From assembly GCF_034347385.1 (NCBI RefSeq), contig NZ_CP133777.1, forward strand, positions 2,914,001-2,978,000: a stretch of 64,000 nt of DNA, given 5' to 3'. A program made the translations under genes and the position numbers. Shown here one piece after another: positions 46,738 through 55,548 of this stretch. This DNA comes from Actimicrobium sp. CCC2.4. GTDB taxonomy: Bacteria; Pseudomonadota; Gammaproteobacteria; Burkholderiales; Burkholderiaceae_D. How positions within the stretch are numbered: position 1 is the first letter of the stretch; every line of letters starts with the position of its first letter. The notes beneath the pieces are model-generated. The model saw only the letters and a list, made by a program, of their open reading frames with translations, ran no database searches and had not been told where the DNA came from.

Positions 46738-47571
46738 TCAGTTCCCGGACACGACCGGCTTGCGACGCTCGCCGTCAGCCAGCAGGATGGCATCGAGCCG
46801 GTATTTTTGCGCGAACTGCAACAAGCGCTTGTCGGCCCGGATCACCTGCATGAAACGATCGACCCGCGTCAGCAGCGAGGCATCACCGGGCGCCAGCGCA
46901 TACGCATAATCGGTTTGATGGAACGGCTGCGGCGAGGCAATCACGCGGGCCCAGGTGGTCAGGTCCAGCATGCGCTGGCTGTACGGAAAGTCGGTCATGA
47001 AGGCATCGACGCGACCGGATTCGACTTCGTTTTCACGCGACACCGGCGGCTTGACCACCAGCAGCGTGGCCTGGCGCAAGGCGCGCTGCATGATGGGCTC
47101 CATCACCGTGCCGGCTTGTACCGCGATCACGCGACCGGGCTGATCAAGGTCGGCCCAGTTCTTGATCGACGGGTTGTTGGCGGCAGTAACCGCATAGATA
47201 TCGCTGCGCAAATACGGCTGCGTGAATGCCAGTTGCGCACTGCGCGCCGGCGTAATACCGACCGCATGCATCGCAATATCGCACTGGTCAGTGAGCAGCT
47301 TGTCGACCAGCAGGCCGAACGAACTGTCGATATAGCGCACCCGCACGCCCAGTTCCTTGCCCAGTGCATTGGCGATATCGATATCGATACCGACCAGCTG
47401 GCCGGTTTTTGAATTGCGGTAGGTAATGCCGTAGTACTCGGGCCAGATACAGACGCGCAATTCGCCGGCATCGAGCACGCGTTGCAGGCGATCGGGCGCA
47501 GCAGCCACCGCGCACGGACCAAGCGACAAGGCGACCGCAGCGGCAAACAGGAAGGAGCGCAAAGAAATCAT
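46738..47571 (-). CDS. Periplasmic substrate-binding protein, SBP_bac_3 family
   Basis: A 277-residue family 3 solute-binding protein (amino-acid type) with a signal peptide (MISLRSFLFAAAVALSLGPCAVAAA). Both lobes are present: LRVCIWPEYYGITYRNSKTGQLVGIDIDIANALGKELGVRVRYID and AVQAGTVMEPIMQ...GRVDAFMTDFPYSQRML. No ABC permease or ATPase genes are adjacent. It lies between cheZ and the hybrid kinase in a tightly packed operon, so it probably delivers a ligand signal to the kinase rather than feeding a transporter. ATG 47571 starts two bases beyond the cheZ stop. Confidence 0.9.
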   Translation of the reverse strand: MISLRSFLFAAAVALSLGPCAVAAAPDRLQRVLDAGELRVCIWPEYYGITYRNSKTGQLVGIDIDIANALGKELGVRVRYIDSSFGLLVDKLLTDQCDIAMHAVGITPARSAQLAFTQPYLRSDIYAVTAANNPSIKNWADLDQPGRVIAVQAGTVMEPIMQRALRQATLLVVKPPVSRENEVESGRVDAFMTDFPYSQRMLDLTTWARVIASPQPFHQTDYAYALAPGDASLLTRVDRFMQVIRADKRLLQFAQKYRLDAILLADGERRKPVVSGN

Positions 47572-47572
47572 G

Positions 47573-48220
47573 TCAGAACCCCAGATCAGCCAGCAAGTCA
47601 TCGACGCTGGACTGATCCAGCGTGCCGCTGCCCGGCCCACCCGGACCGGCGGTGACTTCAATGCGCTGCACCTGGACCATGGTGCCCGGTGGCGCGGCGT
47701 CGATGAGCAGCTTGAGCAAATCATTTTCGGTGTGCTCCATCAGCGTGACGACTTTCTTGATCAGCTGTCCGGTCAGGTCCTGGAAATCCTGCGCCATCAT
47801 GATGTCTGACAGCGCGGTCCGCGTACCACCGCAACCGCTTTGTACCTGTGCCAGAAATGCCCGCGTGCCGGCAACCAGTTCATCCGGATTGGCGCTGCTG
47901 CCATCGTTGGCCGCCTCGCTCCAGGACTGCTCCAGCGTCGTCGCGCCACGCACCAGTTGCTCTTGCACCGGGATGTTTTCCTCGACCTTGAGCAACACGA
48001 TATTGGCGGCGTTCTCGGTCAGGTCGGCGATATGCAGCAAGCGCTCGCGCGCCGATGGAAATTCACTGGCGGCGTTTTCCAGCACGCCGTCGGCACCCAG
48101 CTCGCACAGGGTATCGTGCAGTGCCCGCACGATCATGCCCAGCCGTTCGAACACGGGCAAAGGGCTACCGGTCTCCGGCAGCACCAGCGCAGCCGGTAAG
48201 GGCTCGATAAAGGTCGTCAT
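47573..48220 (-). CDS. cheZ: Chemotaxis protein phosphatase CheZ
   Basis: Dephosphorylates CheY-P to end the motor signal. It has 215 residues, the usual length. Long helical core; active-site segment [17 protein letters not shown] contains the catalytic Gln of the family. The C-terminal CheY-binding peptide [14 protein letters not shown] is present after a Gly/Pro linker. Start overlaps the cheY stop in an ATGA (translational coupling). Confidence 0.97.
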   Translation of the reverse strand: MTTFIEPLPAALVLPETGSPLPVFERLGMIVRALHDTLCELGADGVLENAASEFPSARERLLHIADLTENAANIVLLKVEENIPVQEQLVRGATTLEQSWSEAANDGSSANPDELVAGTRAFLAQVQSGCGGTRTALSDIMMAQDFQDLTGQLIKKVVTLMEHTENDLLKLLIDAAPPGTMVQVQRIEVTAGPGGPGSGTLDQSSVDDLLADLGF

Positions 48221-48624
48221 GCCGGCACACCTTTTTTGAGCATGATTTTGTCGAGTTTCTCCTTCAGTGTCGCCGCGGTGAAGGGCTTGACGATGTAGCC
48301 GTCGGCACCGGCGTGGGCTGCTGCGATGATGTTTTCTTTCTTTGATTCGGCGGTCACCATCAGCACCGGCAAATGGTTCAGCGCCGGATCCAGCCGGATC
48401 TGCTTGAGTAATTCCAGCCCGTCCATGACCGGCATATTCCAGTCGGTAATGACGAAATCGATCGGCACGCCGTGGGTCTGGGCGGACTGCAACAGGCGCA
48501 GTGCCGCCGCGCCATCTTCGGCTTCGTGAATTTTTGAATGACCGATCTCCTTGAGCAGGCCGGAAATAATGCGGCGCATCGTGGAAAAATCATCAACAAC
48601 AAGAAAATTGAGTTCGTTAGCCAT
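48217..48624 (-). CDS. cheY: Chemotaxis response regulator CheY
   Basis: Single-domain receiver that binds FliM when phosphorylated. It has 135 residues, begins [19 protein letters not shown] (strongly CheY-like), with the acidic pair D11-D12, phosphoacceptor D61 in [11 protein letters not shown], the T in VTAES and Lys in VKPF. The ATG at 48624 has a GAG Shine-Dalgarno six bases upstream; an ATG at 48630 is also possible. First gene of the operon cheY-cheZ-SBP-kinase-HD-GYP. Confidence 0.96.
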   Translation of the reverse strand: MANELNFLVVDDFSTMRRIISGLLKEIGHSKIHEAEDGAAALRLLQSAQTHGVPIDFVITDWNMPVMDGLELLKQIRLDPALNHLPVLMVTAESKKENIIAAAHAGADGYIVKPFTAATLKEKLDKIMLKKGVPA

Positions 48625-48849
48625 CGTCATCTCGAATAAGGAAAAAGCGCGCTGCGGCAGTTGTGTCAACTGCCTCCAATACCGTAGCGCCCCGCCAGAA
48701 ATCACCGTTATCGCCGGCACGGTTCCTGGCGTTGTTGCAAGCGCTAGTTTTCACCAGAACATGCCTGCGGGCATGAGTTTAACAACATCTGGCCACCCCG
48801 ACCAATTTGTTTTATTCGTTATAAACAAAATTATTGAAAATAAATTCAA

Positions 48850-48857
48850 TTATCGGC
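48850..48857 (-). promoter_or_regulatory. Sigma-28 -10-like element upstream of cheY
   Basis: The minus strand reads a perfect GCCGATAA, about 225 bases before the cheY start and oriented toward it. The expected TAAA -35 is absent at the correct spacing; the repeat R3 copy begins just beyond (48879). It may be a weak, altered or chance sigma-28 element. Confidence 0.35.
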
Positions 48858-48878
48858 GGTCGTGCGGATTACCTCCGG

Positions 48879-49070
48879 ATAAGCGCTAACTTTTCTTGTC
48901 AGCACGGCACGCCGGGGCGGTTGCTAAGTGTCACATTCATGCGGCTTGCGGTCGCCGGTAGCTTGTGTTGTCTGTGCTCCGCCCTGATCCAGCCGGGGGC
49001 CGGTCACTTTTTTTTGCCTCGCCAACAAGAATGGCACCAGTAAGAAGCGACCGCGAGATTGCGGCTACCC
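48879..49070 (+). repeat. Long dispersed repeat R3, partial copy 2
   Basis: Begins ATAAGCGCTAAC like the copy at 41758, and shares ATTCATGCGG, GGTCGCCGGTAGCTTG, GCCGGTCACTTTTTTTTGCC and a closing GCGACCGCGA. It is more diverged and lacks the hairpin unit, ending before an R2 inverted pair. Confidence 0.7.
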
Positions 49071-49078
49071 GCACATCA

Positions 49079-49138
49079 TTCATCCTGAGCTTGTCGAAGG
49101 CGCAGCGGCTTGTGCGCCTTCGACAAGCTCAGGATGAA
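49079..49138. repeat. R2 inverted pair (perfect 25-bp hairpin)
   Basis: Arms at 49079-49103 and 49114-49138 are perfect reverse complements (TTCATCCTGAGCTTGTCG followed by AAGGCGC) with a 10-base loop. It lies between the divergent cheY and MCP operons and is a very strong stem. Confidence 0.85.
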
Positions 49139-49480
49139 CCGGTGGCGGCTGTGTTGGCCATCGCCATCAACATCAATGTCAACGTGACCCTCTGACAGCA
49201 ATCAGGCGGCATCTGCAACAGCCAACCCAAAAGCCCTCACAACTGAAACAACCTGAAGTCATATATTTAAACTATAAAAAAGGTTTTAATTACTTTTAAA
49301 AACAAATTCATATTATTTGTCGTAATTGCTGATAAGCTTGTTTTCAACAATTTTACCTAATGATTTATGTGAAATTGATGGAAGAAAAACGCCTATTGCG
49401 TGTCCTTCCGAAGGTTGTGCTCTGTCAGCCAGTCACGGCTGTCGGGTCTGGTTGGTTAATCCACTTAAAAGGAGCGCACG
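49139..49480. other. AT-rich leader of the chemosensory operon
   Basis: From 49200 to about 49350 the sequence is strikingly AT-rich (TTTAAACTATAAAAAAGG and similar), unlike the surroundings. It is the likely promoter region for the rightward operon. No sigma-28 site with correct spacing was found (a GCTGATAA at 49328 lacks a -35). The AAAGGAG Shine-Dalgarno of the first gene is at about 49468. Confidence 0.5.
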
Positions 49481-51400
49481 ATGGCGCTTGTCAAAAAGTT
49501 TTCCTCCGCAGCCGCTGCGCCCGGAGCCGAGAGCAGCAAGGGTTCCACCGCTTCCAACCGCGACGCCGAAGCCCAGCGCAAGAAAGCCCGCACACTGGCC
49601 AAGCAGCAGCAAGCCGCTGAGCGGATTGCTGCCGCCACCGCGCAACTGTCATCCGGCATCAACGAAGCCTCTTCCGCCGCAGAGTTATTAAAACGCGCTG
49701 CAGACCAGATCGCCACCGGTGCCGAGGAAGCCTCCGGCGCAGCGCAGGAATCGCTGGCGGCGCTGCAGCAAGTCGAAGGCGCGATCTCCCGCCAGTTACA
49801 AAATGCGGACATCAGCCAGACCAAGGCCGAGGCCGTACAAACACTGATCTCGCAGATTAATGGCGAAGTCACGACCCTGATTGCCAACATCAGCGTCGCC
49901 GCCGATCGCCAGGGTGCGTCGGTCACGATGGTCGTCGAACTCGAAAAACAGGCAGCCAACATTGGCGACATCGTCAAGGCAGTCGCCCGCATCGCCGACC
50001 AGACCAACTTGCTGGCGCTAAACGCCGCCATCGAAGCGGCCCGCGCCGGCCAACATGGCAAGGGCTTTGCGGTAGTGGCCGACGAAGTGCGTACGTTGGC
50101 AGAAACCTCCGAAAAAAGTGCCAAGCAAATCCAGGATCTGGTCGGCCAGATCCAGCAGGAGGTCAAGGTCATCGCCGATGGCATGGGCTCGTCGGTCGAA
50201 CGCGTACTCAAGGAAGTCGAGAACGGCAAGCGCATTACCGAACAGCTCGAGCAGATCCGCATTGACTCGATAGAAATCTCCAGCGGCATCCGTGAAATCG
50301 CCACCGGCGCGCTGCAATCAACCAACGCCGCCAAGCAATCGCTGAAGGGTTCCGAAGACATCGCCGCCGCCGCCGAAGAGCAATCTGCCGCTGCCGAAGA
50401 AGGTGCCAAGACCGTGGCACAGCAAAGCCAGGCGCTGACCGAATGCGAACAGACCTCGCAAACCCTGGCCGAGCTGGCCGAAGACCTGAAGAACTCGACC
50501 GATGTCGCCAAGAGCGCCGAAGAAGTCGCGGCCGCTGCCGAACAGCTGTCGTCCGCCGTGCAGGAAATCAGCCAGTCCGGCACCCAGATCATGGCCGCGC
50601 TCGAGCAGATCCTGAAAGGCGCGCAAGTGCAATCAGCCGGTACCGAAGAAGTCGCTGCCGCGATTTCGCAAATCGAAAAAGGCGTCGAAGTCGCGCAGGT
50701 GCGCGGCAAGGCCAGCGGCGAAAAAGTCATCGCCATCAAGAGCCTGCTCGACGTCAACAAGACCAGCATCGATGGCCTGATCACGGGGATCTCGTCGTCG
50801 GTCGATGCCTCGCGTGGCAGCCTCAAGCAGATCAAGGAACTCGAACTGGTGTCGCGCCGGATCGACAAGATCGTCGATGCCATCACCACCGTCTCGATCC
50901 AGACCAACATGCTGGCGGTCAATGGCTCGATCGAAGCCGCCCGTGCCGGCGAATTCGGCAAGGGCTTTGTCGTCGTCGCCACCGACATCCGCAATCTGGC
51001 GCATGACTCGGCCGAAAACGCCGACCGCATCAAGGATCTGGTACGCGCCGTGCAGGACCAGATCGGCATCGTCGGTCGTGACCTCGATGAAATCATGGCC
51101 ACCGCCTCCGGTGCCGCCGACAAGGCCAAAACCATTACCTCGAGCCTGGTCTCGATCGAATCGGACATCCTCGCAGTCGACACCGGCACCCGCGAAATCC
51201 TTACCGCCGCCAATGAAATCGCGAATGCGATCGCGCAGGTCAAGACCGGCGTCGACCAGATTTCTGCCGCGGCCCAGCAAGCTGACAAGGCCGCCAGCGA
51301 AGCCTCCACAGTCGCGCAGCAGCAATCGAAAGCGGCCGAACAGCTCTCATCGGCCGTCGAGGAAATTGCCTCGCTGGCTGACGAACTTCAAAGTGCCTGA
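49481..51400 (+). CDS. Soluble methyl-accepting chemotaxis-like protein with two signalling tips
   Basis: A 639-residue cytoplasmic receptor with no TM segment and no recognisable sensory domain. It is nearly all heptad coiled coil rich in Ala, Glu and Ser. Two separate MCP hairpin tips are present about 300 residues apart. Tip 1 (about 165-210) reads ADQTNLLALNAAIEAARAGQ...GFAVVADEVRTLAE; tip 2 (about 465-510) reads SIQTNMLAVNGSIEAARAGE...GFVVVATDIRNLAHDS. Each is the region that contacts CheA/CheW in ordinary receptors. It is the first gene of the operon, 11 bases before the triple-CheW gene. Probably arose by tandem duplication of a signalling domain. Confidence 0.93.
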   Translation: MALVKKFSSAAAAPGAESSKGSTASNRDAEAQRKKARTLAKQQQAAERIAAATAQLSSGINEASSAAELLKRAADQIATGAEEASGAAQESLAALQQVEGAISRQLQNADISQTKAEAVQTLISQINGEVTTLIANISVAADRQGASVTMVVELEKQAANIGDIVKAVARIADQTNLLALNAAIEAARAGQHGKGFAVVADEVRTLAETSEKSAKQIQDLVGQIQQEVKVIADGMGSSVERVLKEVENGKRITEQLEQIRIDSIEISSGIREIATGALQSTNAAKQSLKGSEDIAAAAEEQSAAAEEGAKTVAQQSQALTECEQTSQTLAELAEDLKNSTDVAKSAEEVAAAAEQLSSAVQEISQSGTQIMAALEQILKGAQVQSAGTEEVAAAISQIEKGVEVAQVRGKASGEKVIAIKSLLDVNKTSIDGLITGISSSVDASRGSLKQIKELELVSRRIDKIVDAITTVSIQTNMLAVNGSIEAARAGEFGKGFVVVATDIRNLAHDSAENADRIKDLVRAVQDQIGIVGRDLDEIMATASGAADKAKTITSSLVSIESDILAVDTGTREILTAANEIANAIAQVKTGVDQISAAAQQADKAASEASTVAQQQSKAAEQLSSAVEEIASLADELQSA

Positions 51401-51411
51401 CGGAGACCGTG

Positions 51412-52998
51412 ATGACCGCTGAAAAGAACGATTCCAACGCGGTCGCTTTGCAGGAAGCGACCAGAGCCGAAGTCGAAGCCACCACGGATATCCGTCAGTT
51501 CGTCACCTTCATCGTCGGCGACGAAGTGTTCGCCGTCGACATGGCCCCGGTACAGGAAATCATCCGCGTGCCCGAAGTGGTCAAGGTACCGCTGGCACCG
51601 CGCACGCTGGACGGACTGGCCAACCTGCGCGGCAAGGTCCTGCCCATCATCAGCCTGCGGCGCATCTTCGGTTTTGACGAACGCGTCGCCGACGATGCCA
51701 GCCGTGCTGTCGTGATCGACCAGGGCCGCCAGCCACTGGGCTTCGTGGTTGACCGCGTGGTCAGCGTGGTCGGTGTCGACCCGCGCCACATTGAAGGCAC
51801 GGCCGCCATCAGTTCGACGGTCAACACCGAACTGGTGTCGGGCCTGCTCAAGGATGTCGGCGGGTATCCGATGATCATGGTGCTCGATTTCGGCAAGCTG
51901 ATCGCCAATGAATTTGCCGACATTGCCGTCAAGGCCGGCAACCACACCGAGATCGCCACGCAGGCAGCTGCGCGTCCGGACGCGCAGCAGGACAAGATCA
52001 ATGACGAACTGCATCTGGTCAATTTCGAGGTCGCCGACCAGGAATACGCGATCGTCATCGACGATGTTCAGGAGATCGTCCAGGTGCCGGAGCTGATCGT
52101 TCACGTGCCGCATTCGGAGTCGCATGTACTCGGTGTGATGACCTTGCGCAACCGGCTGTTGCCGCTGGTATCGCTGCGCCGGATGTTCGGTTTGCCGACC
52201 CGCGAAGCCGACGAAAACAGCCGCATCGTGGTGGTCTCGCTAGGCACGGCGTCGGTCGGCGTGGTGATGGACAGCGTCAATGAAGTGCTGCGCGTGGCGC
52301 GCACCGATGTCGATGCGATGCCGGCCATGCTGTCGAAGGAAGGCAACCTCTCGGACATCTCGCAGATTTGCCGGCTCGACAGCGGCAAGCGCCTGGTGTC
52401 GATTCTTTCGGTGGGCAATATGTTTCGCCACACCGCCATCAAGGAAGCACTCGCTACGGTGGACAACATGGCAGATCAGGATGCACAACAAGGCACTGCC
52501 GTGAGCGCCAAGCGCAGCGACGACGACCGCAGCGATGACGAAGAACAGGTCGTCGTCTTCGTGCTCGGCAAGGAAGAATTCGGCGTGCCGATCGACAGCG
52601 TGCAGGAAATTGTGCGCGTCGCCGAAGCCATGACGCGCGTGCCGAAAGCGCCACCGGCAGTCGAAGGCGTGATCAACCTGCGCGGTGCGGTGTTGCCGGT
52701 GATGGACTTGCGCCGTCGCCTCGGCCTCGAACAGATCGCGCGCAGCGACCGCCAGCGCATCATGGTGTTTCTCATTGATGGCGTACGCACCGGCTTCATC
52801 GTCGATTCGGTGGTCGAAGTCCTCAAGGTCCACAAGACCACCATCGAGCCGGCACCGCACCTGTCCGGCGAACAGTCGATGCTGCTGGCGCGCATGGCCA
52901 ACCTCGAAAAGCAAAAGCGCATGGTGCAGCTGCTTGATCCGTCCTATCTGATCGAAAAGCAGGAGCTGCAGGCACTGGCACAACTGGCTGCGGCCTAG
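51412..52998 (+). CDS. Triple CheW-domain coupling protein
   Basis: A 528-residue cytoplasmic protein with three complete CheW domains: about 25-165 (FVTFIVGDEVFAVDMAPVQEIIRVPEV), 197-345 (LVNFEVADQEYAIVIDDVQEIVQVPEL) and 376-520 (VVVFVLGKEEFGVPIDSVQEIVRVAEA). Each shows the NLRGxVLPxxxLRRxFG-type strand. A charged linker (SAKRSDDDRSDDEEQ) precedes the third. Canonical CheW has one domain. The ATG at 51412 with GGAG upstream is preferred to the adjacent GTG at 51409. It should bridge the two-tip MCP and CheA. Confidence 0.93.
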   Translation: MTAEKNDSNAVALQEATRAEVEATTDIRQFVTFIVGDEVFAVDMAPVQEIIRVPEVVKVPLAPRTLDGLANLRGKVLPIISLRRIFGFDERVADDASRAVVIDQGRQPLGFVVDRVVSVVGVDPRHIEGTAAISSTVNTELVSGLLKDVGGYPMIMVLDFGKLIANEFADIAVKAGNHTEIATQAAARPDAQQDKINDELHLVNFEVADQEYAIVIDDVQEIVQVPELIVHVPHSESHVLGVMTLRNRLLPLVSLRRMFGLPTREADENSRIVVVSLGTASVGVVMDSVNEVLRVARTDVDAMPAMLSKEGNLSDISQICRLDSGKRLVSILSVGNMFRHTAIKEALATVDNMADQDAQQGTAVSAKRSDDDRSDDEEQVVVFVLGKEEFGVPIDSVQEIVRVAEAMTRVPKAPPAVEGVINLRGAVLPVMDLRRRLGLEQIARSDRQRIMVFLIDGVRTGFIVDSVVEVLKVHKTTIEPAPHLSGEQSMLLARMANLEKQKRMVQLLDPSYLIEKQELQALAQLAAA

Positions 52999-53017
52999 GT
53001 CACCACGGAGTACGCGG

Positions 53018-54061
53018 ATGATCAAATTGCTTATCGTCGATGACTCGGCCCTGATGCGGCGACAACTGTCGTCGCTGTTCGAGGCCGAACAGGATTTTAC
53101 GATCCGGCTGGCGCGCAACGGCAAAGAAGCAGTCGCCGAGAATCTGGCCTTCGAGCCCGATGTCGTCACCCTCGACATCAACATGCCGGAGATGGATGGC
53201 CTCACGGCGCTGTCGCTGATGATGGCCGGCCGGCCGGTGCCTATCGTGATGATTTCGTCGCTGACCGAGAAAGGCGCACTGGCAACCTTCGAGGCACTCA
53301 ACCTCGGCGCGGTCGATTACATCGTCAAGCCGGGCGGTACGATTTCGCTGTCGATCGATGCCATCCGTGACGCCGTGGTCAACAAGGTGCGCACTGCCGC
53401 CAGGGCGCGCATGCGGCTGCCGCGCAAAGCCATCGAGAAAGCGCCGCCACCGCTCAAGGCCACCGTCGCGCCCGTCAGCAAAGTCGGCGAAGGCATTGTC
53501 ATGATCGGTGTCTCGACCGGCGGACCGAGCACGCTGGAACTGGTGTTGCCGCACTTGCCGGCCCATTTTCCGTATCCGGTGCTGGTGGCGCAGCACATGC
53601 CGGCCAGCTTCACGCTGTCGTTTGCCCAGCGCATGAATACATTGTGTGCAATGCAAGTCGTCGAGGTCAGCCGGCCGATGACACTGGAAGCGGGCACGGT
53701 CTACATCGCCAAGGGCGGCGCCGACCTGCAAGTGGTGCGCCGCGTCGGCAAGCTCACCGCCATTGCCCGGCCCGAAAGCAGCGAACACCTGTGGCATCCA
53801 TCGGTCGATCTGATGGCGCGCTCGGCACTCGAACAGCTCGATGCCAAACAAGTCATGGCCGTCATGCTGACCGGCATGGGCAATGACGGTGCGGCCGCTT
53901 TTACCGAGGTCAAACGCCAGGGCGGTCGCACGATTGCCGAATCCAGGGAGTCCGCCGTGGTGTTCGGCATGCCTGCCGAACTGATCAGGCTAGGGGGCGC
54001 TTCCGTCACCCTGCCTGCCGAAAAAATCGCCCGCCAGCTCAATGCCTGGCTCGGCTGCTGA
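53018..54061 (+). CDS. cheB: Chemotaxis protein-glutamate methylesterase CheB
   Basis: Receptor methylesterase/deamidase with an N-terminal receiver. 347 residues; phosphoacceptor D53 (VVTLDINMPEMDG) and a C-terminal esterase with triad Ser166 (GVSTGGPST), His193 (VAQHMPASFT) and Asp290 (TGMGNDGA). Functions in adaptation opposite CheR, which is encoded two genes on. CACGGAG Shine-Dalgarno. In an operon with no cheD. Confidence 0.96.
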   Translation: MIKLLIVDDSALMRRQLSSLFEAEQDFTIRLARNGKEAVAENLAFEPDVVTLDINMPEMDGLTALSLMMAGRPVPIVMISSLTEKGALATFEALNLGAVDYIVKPGGTISLSIDAIRDAVVNKVRTAARARMRLPRKAIEKAPPPLKATVAPVSKVGEGIVMIGVSTGGPSTLELVLPHLPAHFPYPVLVAQHMPASFTLSFAQRMNTLCAMQVVEVSRPMTLEAGTVYIAKGGADLQVVRRVGKLTAIARPESSEHLWHPSVDLMARSALEQLDAKQVMAVMLTGMGNDGAAAFTEVKRQGGRTIAESRESAVVFGMPAELIRLGGASVTLPAEKIARQLNAWLGC

Positions 54062-54074
54062 CCAAGGAATCGTT

Positions 54075-54698
54075 ATGGCTTTCATCAAAAAATCGACTGA
54101 TGCAGCGTCCACCGGCGCAGACCGTGTAGCAGAACGCGATTTCGCCGGACTGATCGCCCAGCTCGACGATGCCGATCCGGCCACGCGACGCTGGGCCGCG
54201 CGCGACTTGCTGGTATTTCCGGCCGCGACGGCGGCGCTGGTGGCGCGCCTGAAACGCGAAGACGACCGCTCGGTGCGCGAATTCATCCTGACCAGCCTGA
54301 CCCGTCTGGGTGACGAGATCGCCGTGGCCGGTCTGGTCGAATGGCTGCGCAGCGAAGACGCGGTGATGCGCAACGAAGCCATCGAGGCCATGAAAGCCTT
54401 GCCCGACGAAGTCGCGCCCATCATGGGCGGCCTGTTGTCGGACCCCGATCCGGACGTGCGCATCATGGCCGTCAACGTACTCGAATCGCTGCGCCATCCG
54501 CACGTCGAAGACTGGCTCATCGATGTCATCGACAACGACAGCGTCATCAATGTCTGCGGCACCGCCGTCGACCTGCTCGGTGAAGTCGGATCACCGGCGG
54601 CACGGGCATCACTACTGCGACTGCGTGAGCGTTTTCCCGCCGAACCTTACATCCGGTTTGCCACCGACCTGGCACTGAAACGTATCGGGGAGGCCTGA
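54075..54698 (+). CDS. HEAT-repeat protein in chemosensory operon
   Basis: A 207-residue soluble protein with about four to five HEAT/armadillo-like helical pairs from residue 25 on (DADPATRRWAARDLL, REDDRSVREFILTSLTRLGD, SEDAVMRNEAIEAMKALPDE, DPDPDVRIMAVNVLESLRH, VCGTAVDLLGEVGSPAARASLL). The ATG at 54075 follows AAGGAATCGTT; the longer frame from 54042 overlaps cheB. HEAT proteins occur in some alternative che clusters and may dock to CheB, CheR or the array. Specific partner unknown. Confidence 0.88.
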   Translation: MAFIKKSTDAASTGADRVAERDFAGLIAQLDDADPATRRWAARDLLVFPAATAALVARLKREDDRSVREFILTSLTRLGDEIAVAGLVEWLRSEDAVMRNEAIEAMKALPDEVAPIMGGLLSDPDPDVRIMAVNVLESLRHPHVEDWLIDVIDNDSVINVCGTAVDLLGEVGSPAARASLLRLRERFPAEPYIRFATDLALKRIGEA

Positions 54699-54705
54699 GC
54701 GCACC

Positions 54706-55548
54706 ATGCGAAAAATCACCATCAGCGACGACGACTTCCTGAAATTCCAGGAATTTTTCTATCGCAAGACCGGTATCCAGTTCGAAACCTCGAAGCGCTA
54801 CTTCGTCGACAAGCGGCTGGTCGAGCGCATCGAAGCGACCGAGAACGACAGCTTTCGCGGGTATTTCACGATGCTGCGGTTCCAGAGTTCGGGCAACGAA
54901 TTGCAGGCGCTGGTGAACCTGATGACGATCAACGAAACGTATTTTTTTCGTGAGGAATATCAGTTTCATTGCCTGGTCAATTCGATCCTGCCGGACCTGG
55001 TCGCACGCAAGAAAGACAAGTCGCCGATCCGCATCTGGGTGATCCCGTCGTCGTCCGGCGAAGAAGCCTATTCGATCGCGATGTGCCTGGTCGAACGCTG
55101 GCCGGATATCAACGACTGGGATGTCGAAATCATCTCGTCGGACATCGATACCAAGATCCTGAACCAGGCTCGCGCCGGCGTGTATTCGGAACGCTCGGTC
55201 AAGCATGTGCCGCGCAATTACCTGCAAAAGTATTTTCGCGAAACCCCGGCCGGCTTCCAGCTCAACGATGACTTGCGCAGCGCCGTCGAGTTCACCCGTG
55301 TGAACCTGATGGAAGCAGCCGACGTGCGCAGCTACCGCAATTTTGACGTGATCTTTTGCCGCAACCTGCTGATCTATTTTGATGACATCTCGCGCAAGCA
55401 GGCGGCCGAAACCTTCTACGACGCGCTGCATCCGGGCGGCTTCATTTGCCTTGGCCATTCGGAATCGATGAGCCGTATTTCGTCCCTCTACAAGATCCGT
55501 AAATTTCCAGAGGCAATCGTGTACCAAAAACCCGGGGATCGAAAATGA
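54706..55548 (+). CDS. cheR: Chemotaxis protein methyltransferase CheR
   Basis: SAM-dependent methylation of receptor glutamates. 280 residues. The N-terminal helical domain (1-75: FQEFFYRKTGIQFETSKRYFVDKRL) precedes the conserved TINETYFFREEYQF. SAM-binding IRIWVIPSSSGEEAYSIAM has the GEE motif, and the C-terminal FDVIFCRNLLIYFDDISRKQAAETFYDALHPGGFICLGHSES. No C-terminal pentapeptide-binding or TPR extension. ATGA overlap with the next gene. Confidence 0.97.
   Translation: MRKITISDDDFLKFQEFFYRKTGIQFETSKRYFVDKRLVERIEATENDSFRGYFTMLRFQSSGNELQALVNLMTINETYFFREEYQFHCLVNSILPDLVARKKDKSPIRIWVIPSSSGEEAYSIAMCLVERWPDINDWDVEIISSDIDTKILNQARAGVYSERSVKHVPRNYLQKYFRETPAGFQLNDDLRSAVEFTRVNLMEAADVRSYRNFDVIFCRNLLIYFDDISRKQAAETFYDALHPGGFICLGHSESMSRISSLYKIRKFPEAIVYQKPGDRK

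Noticed and set aside
49328-49335. Sigma-28 promoter for the MCP operon (GCTGATAA)
   Set aside because: No TAAA-type -35 at the 15-base spacing; the AT-rich context makes chance matches likely.
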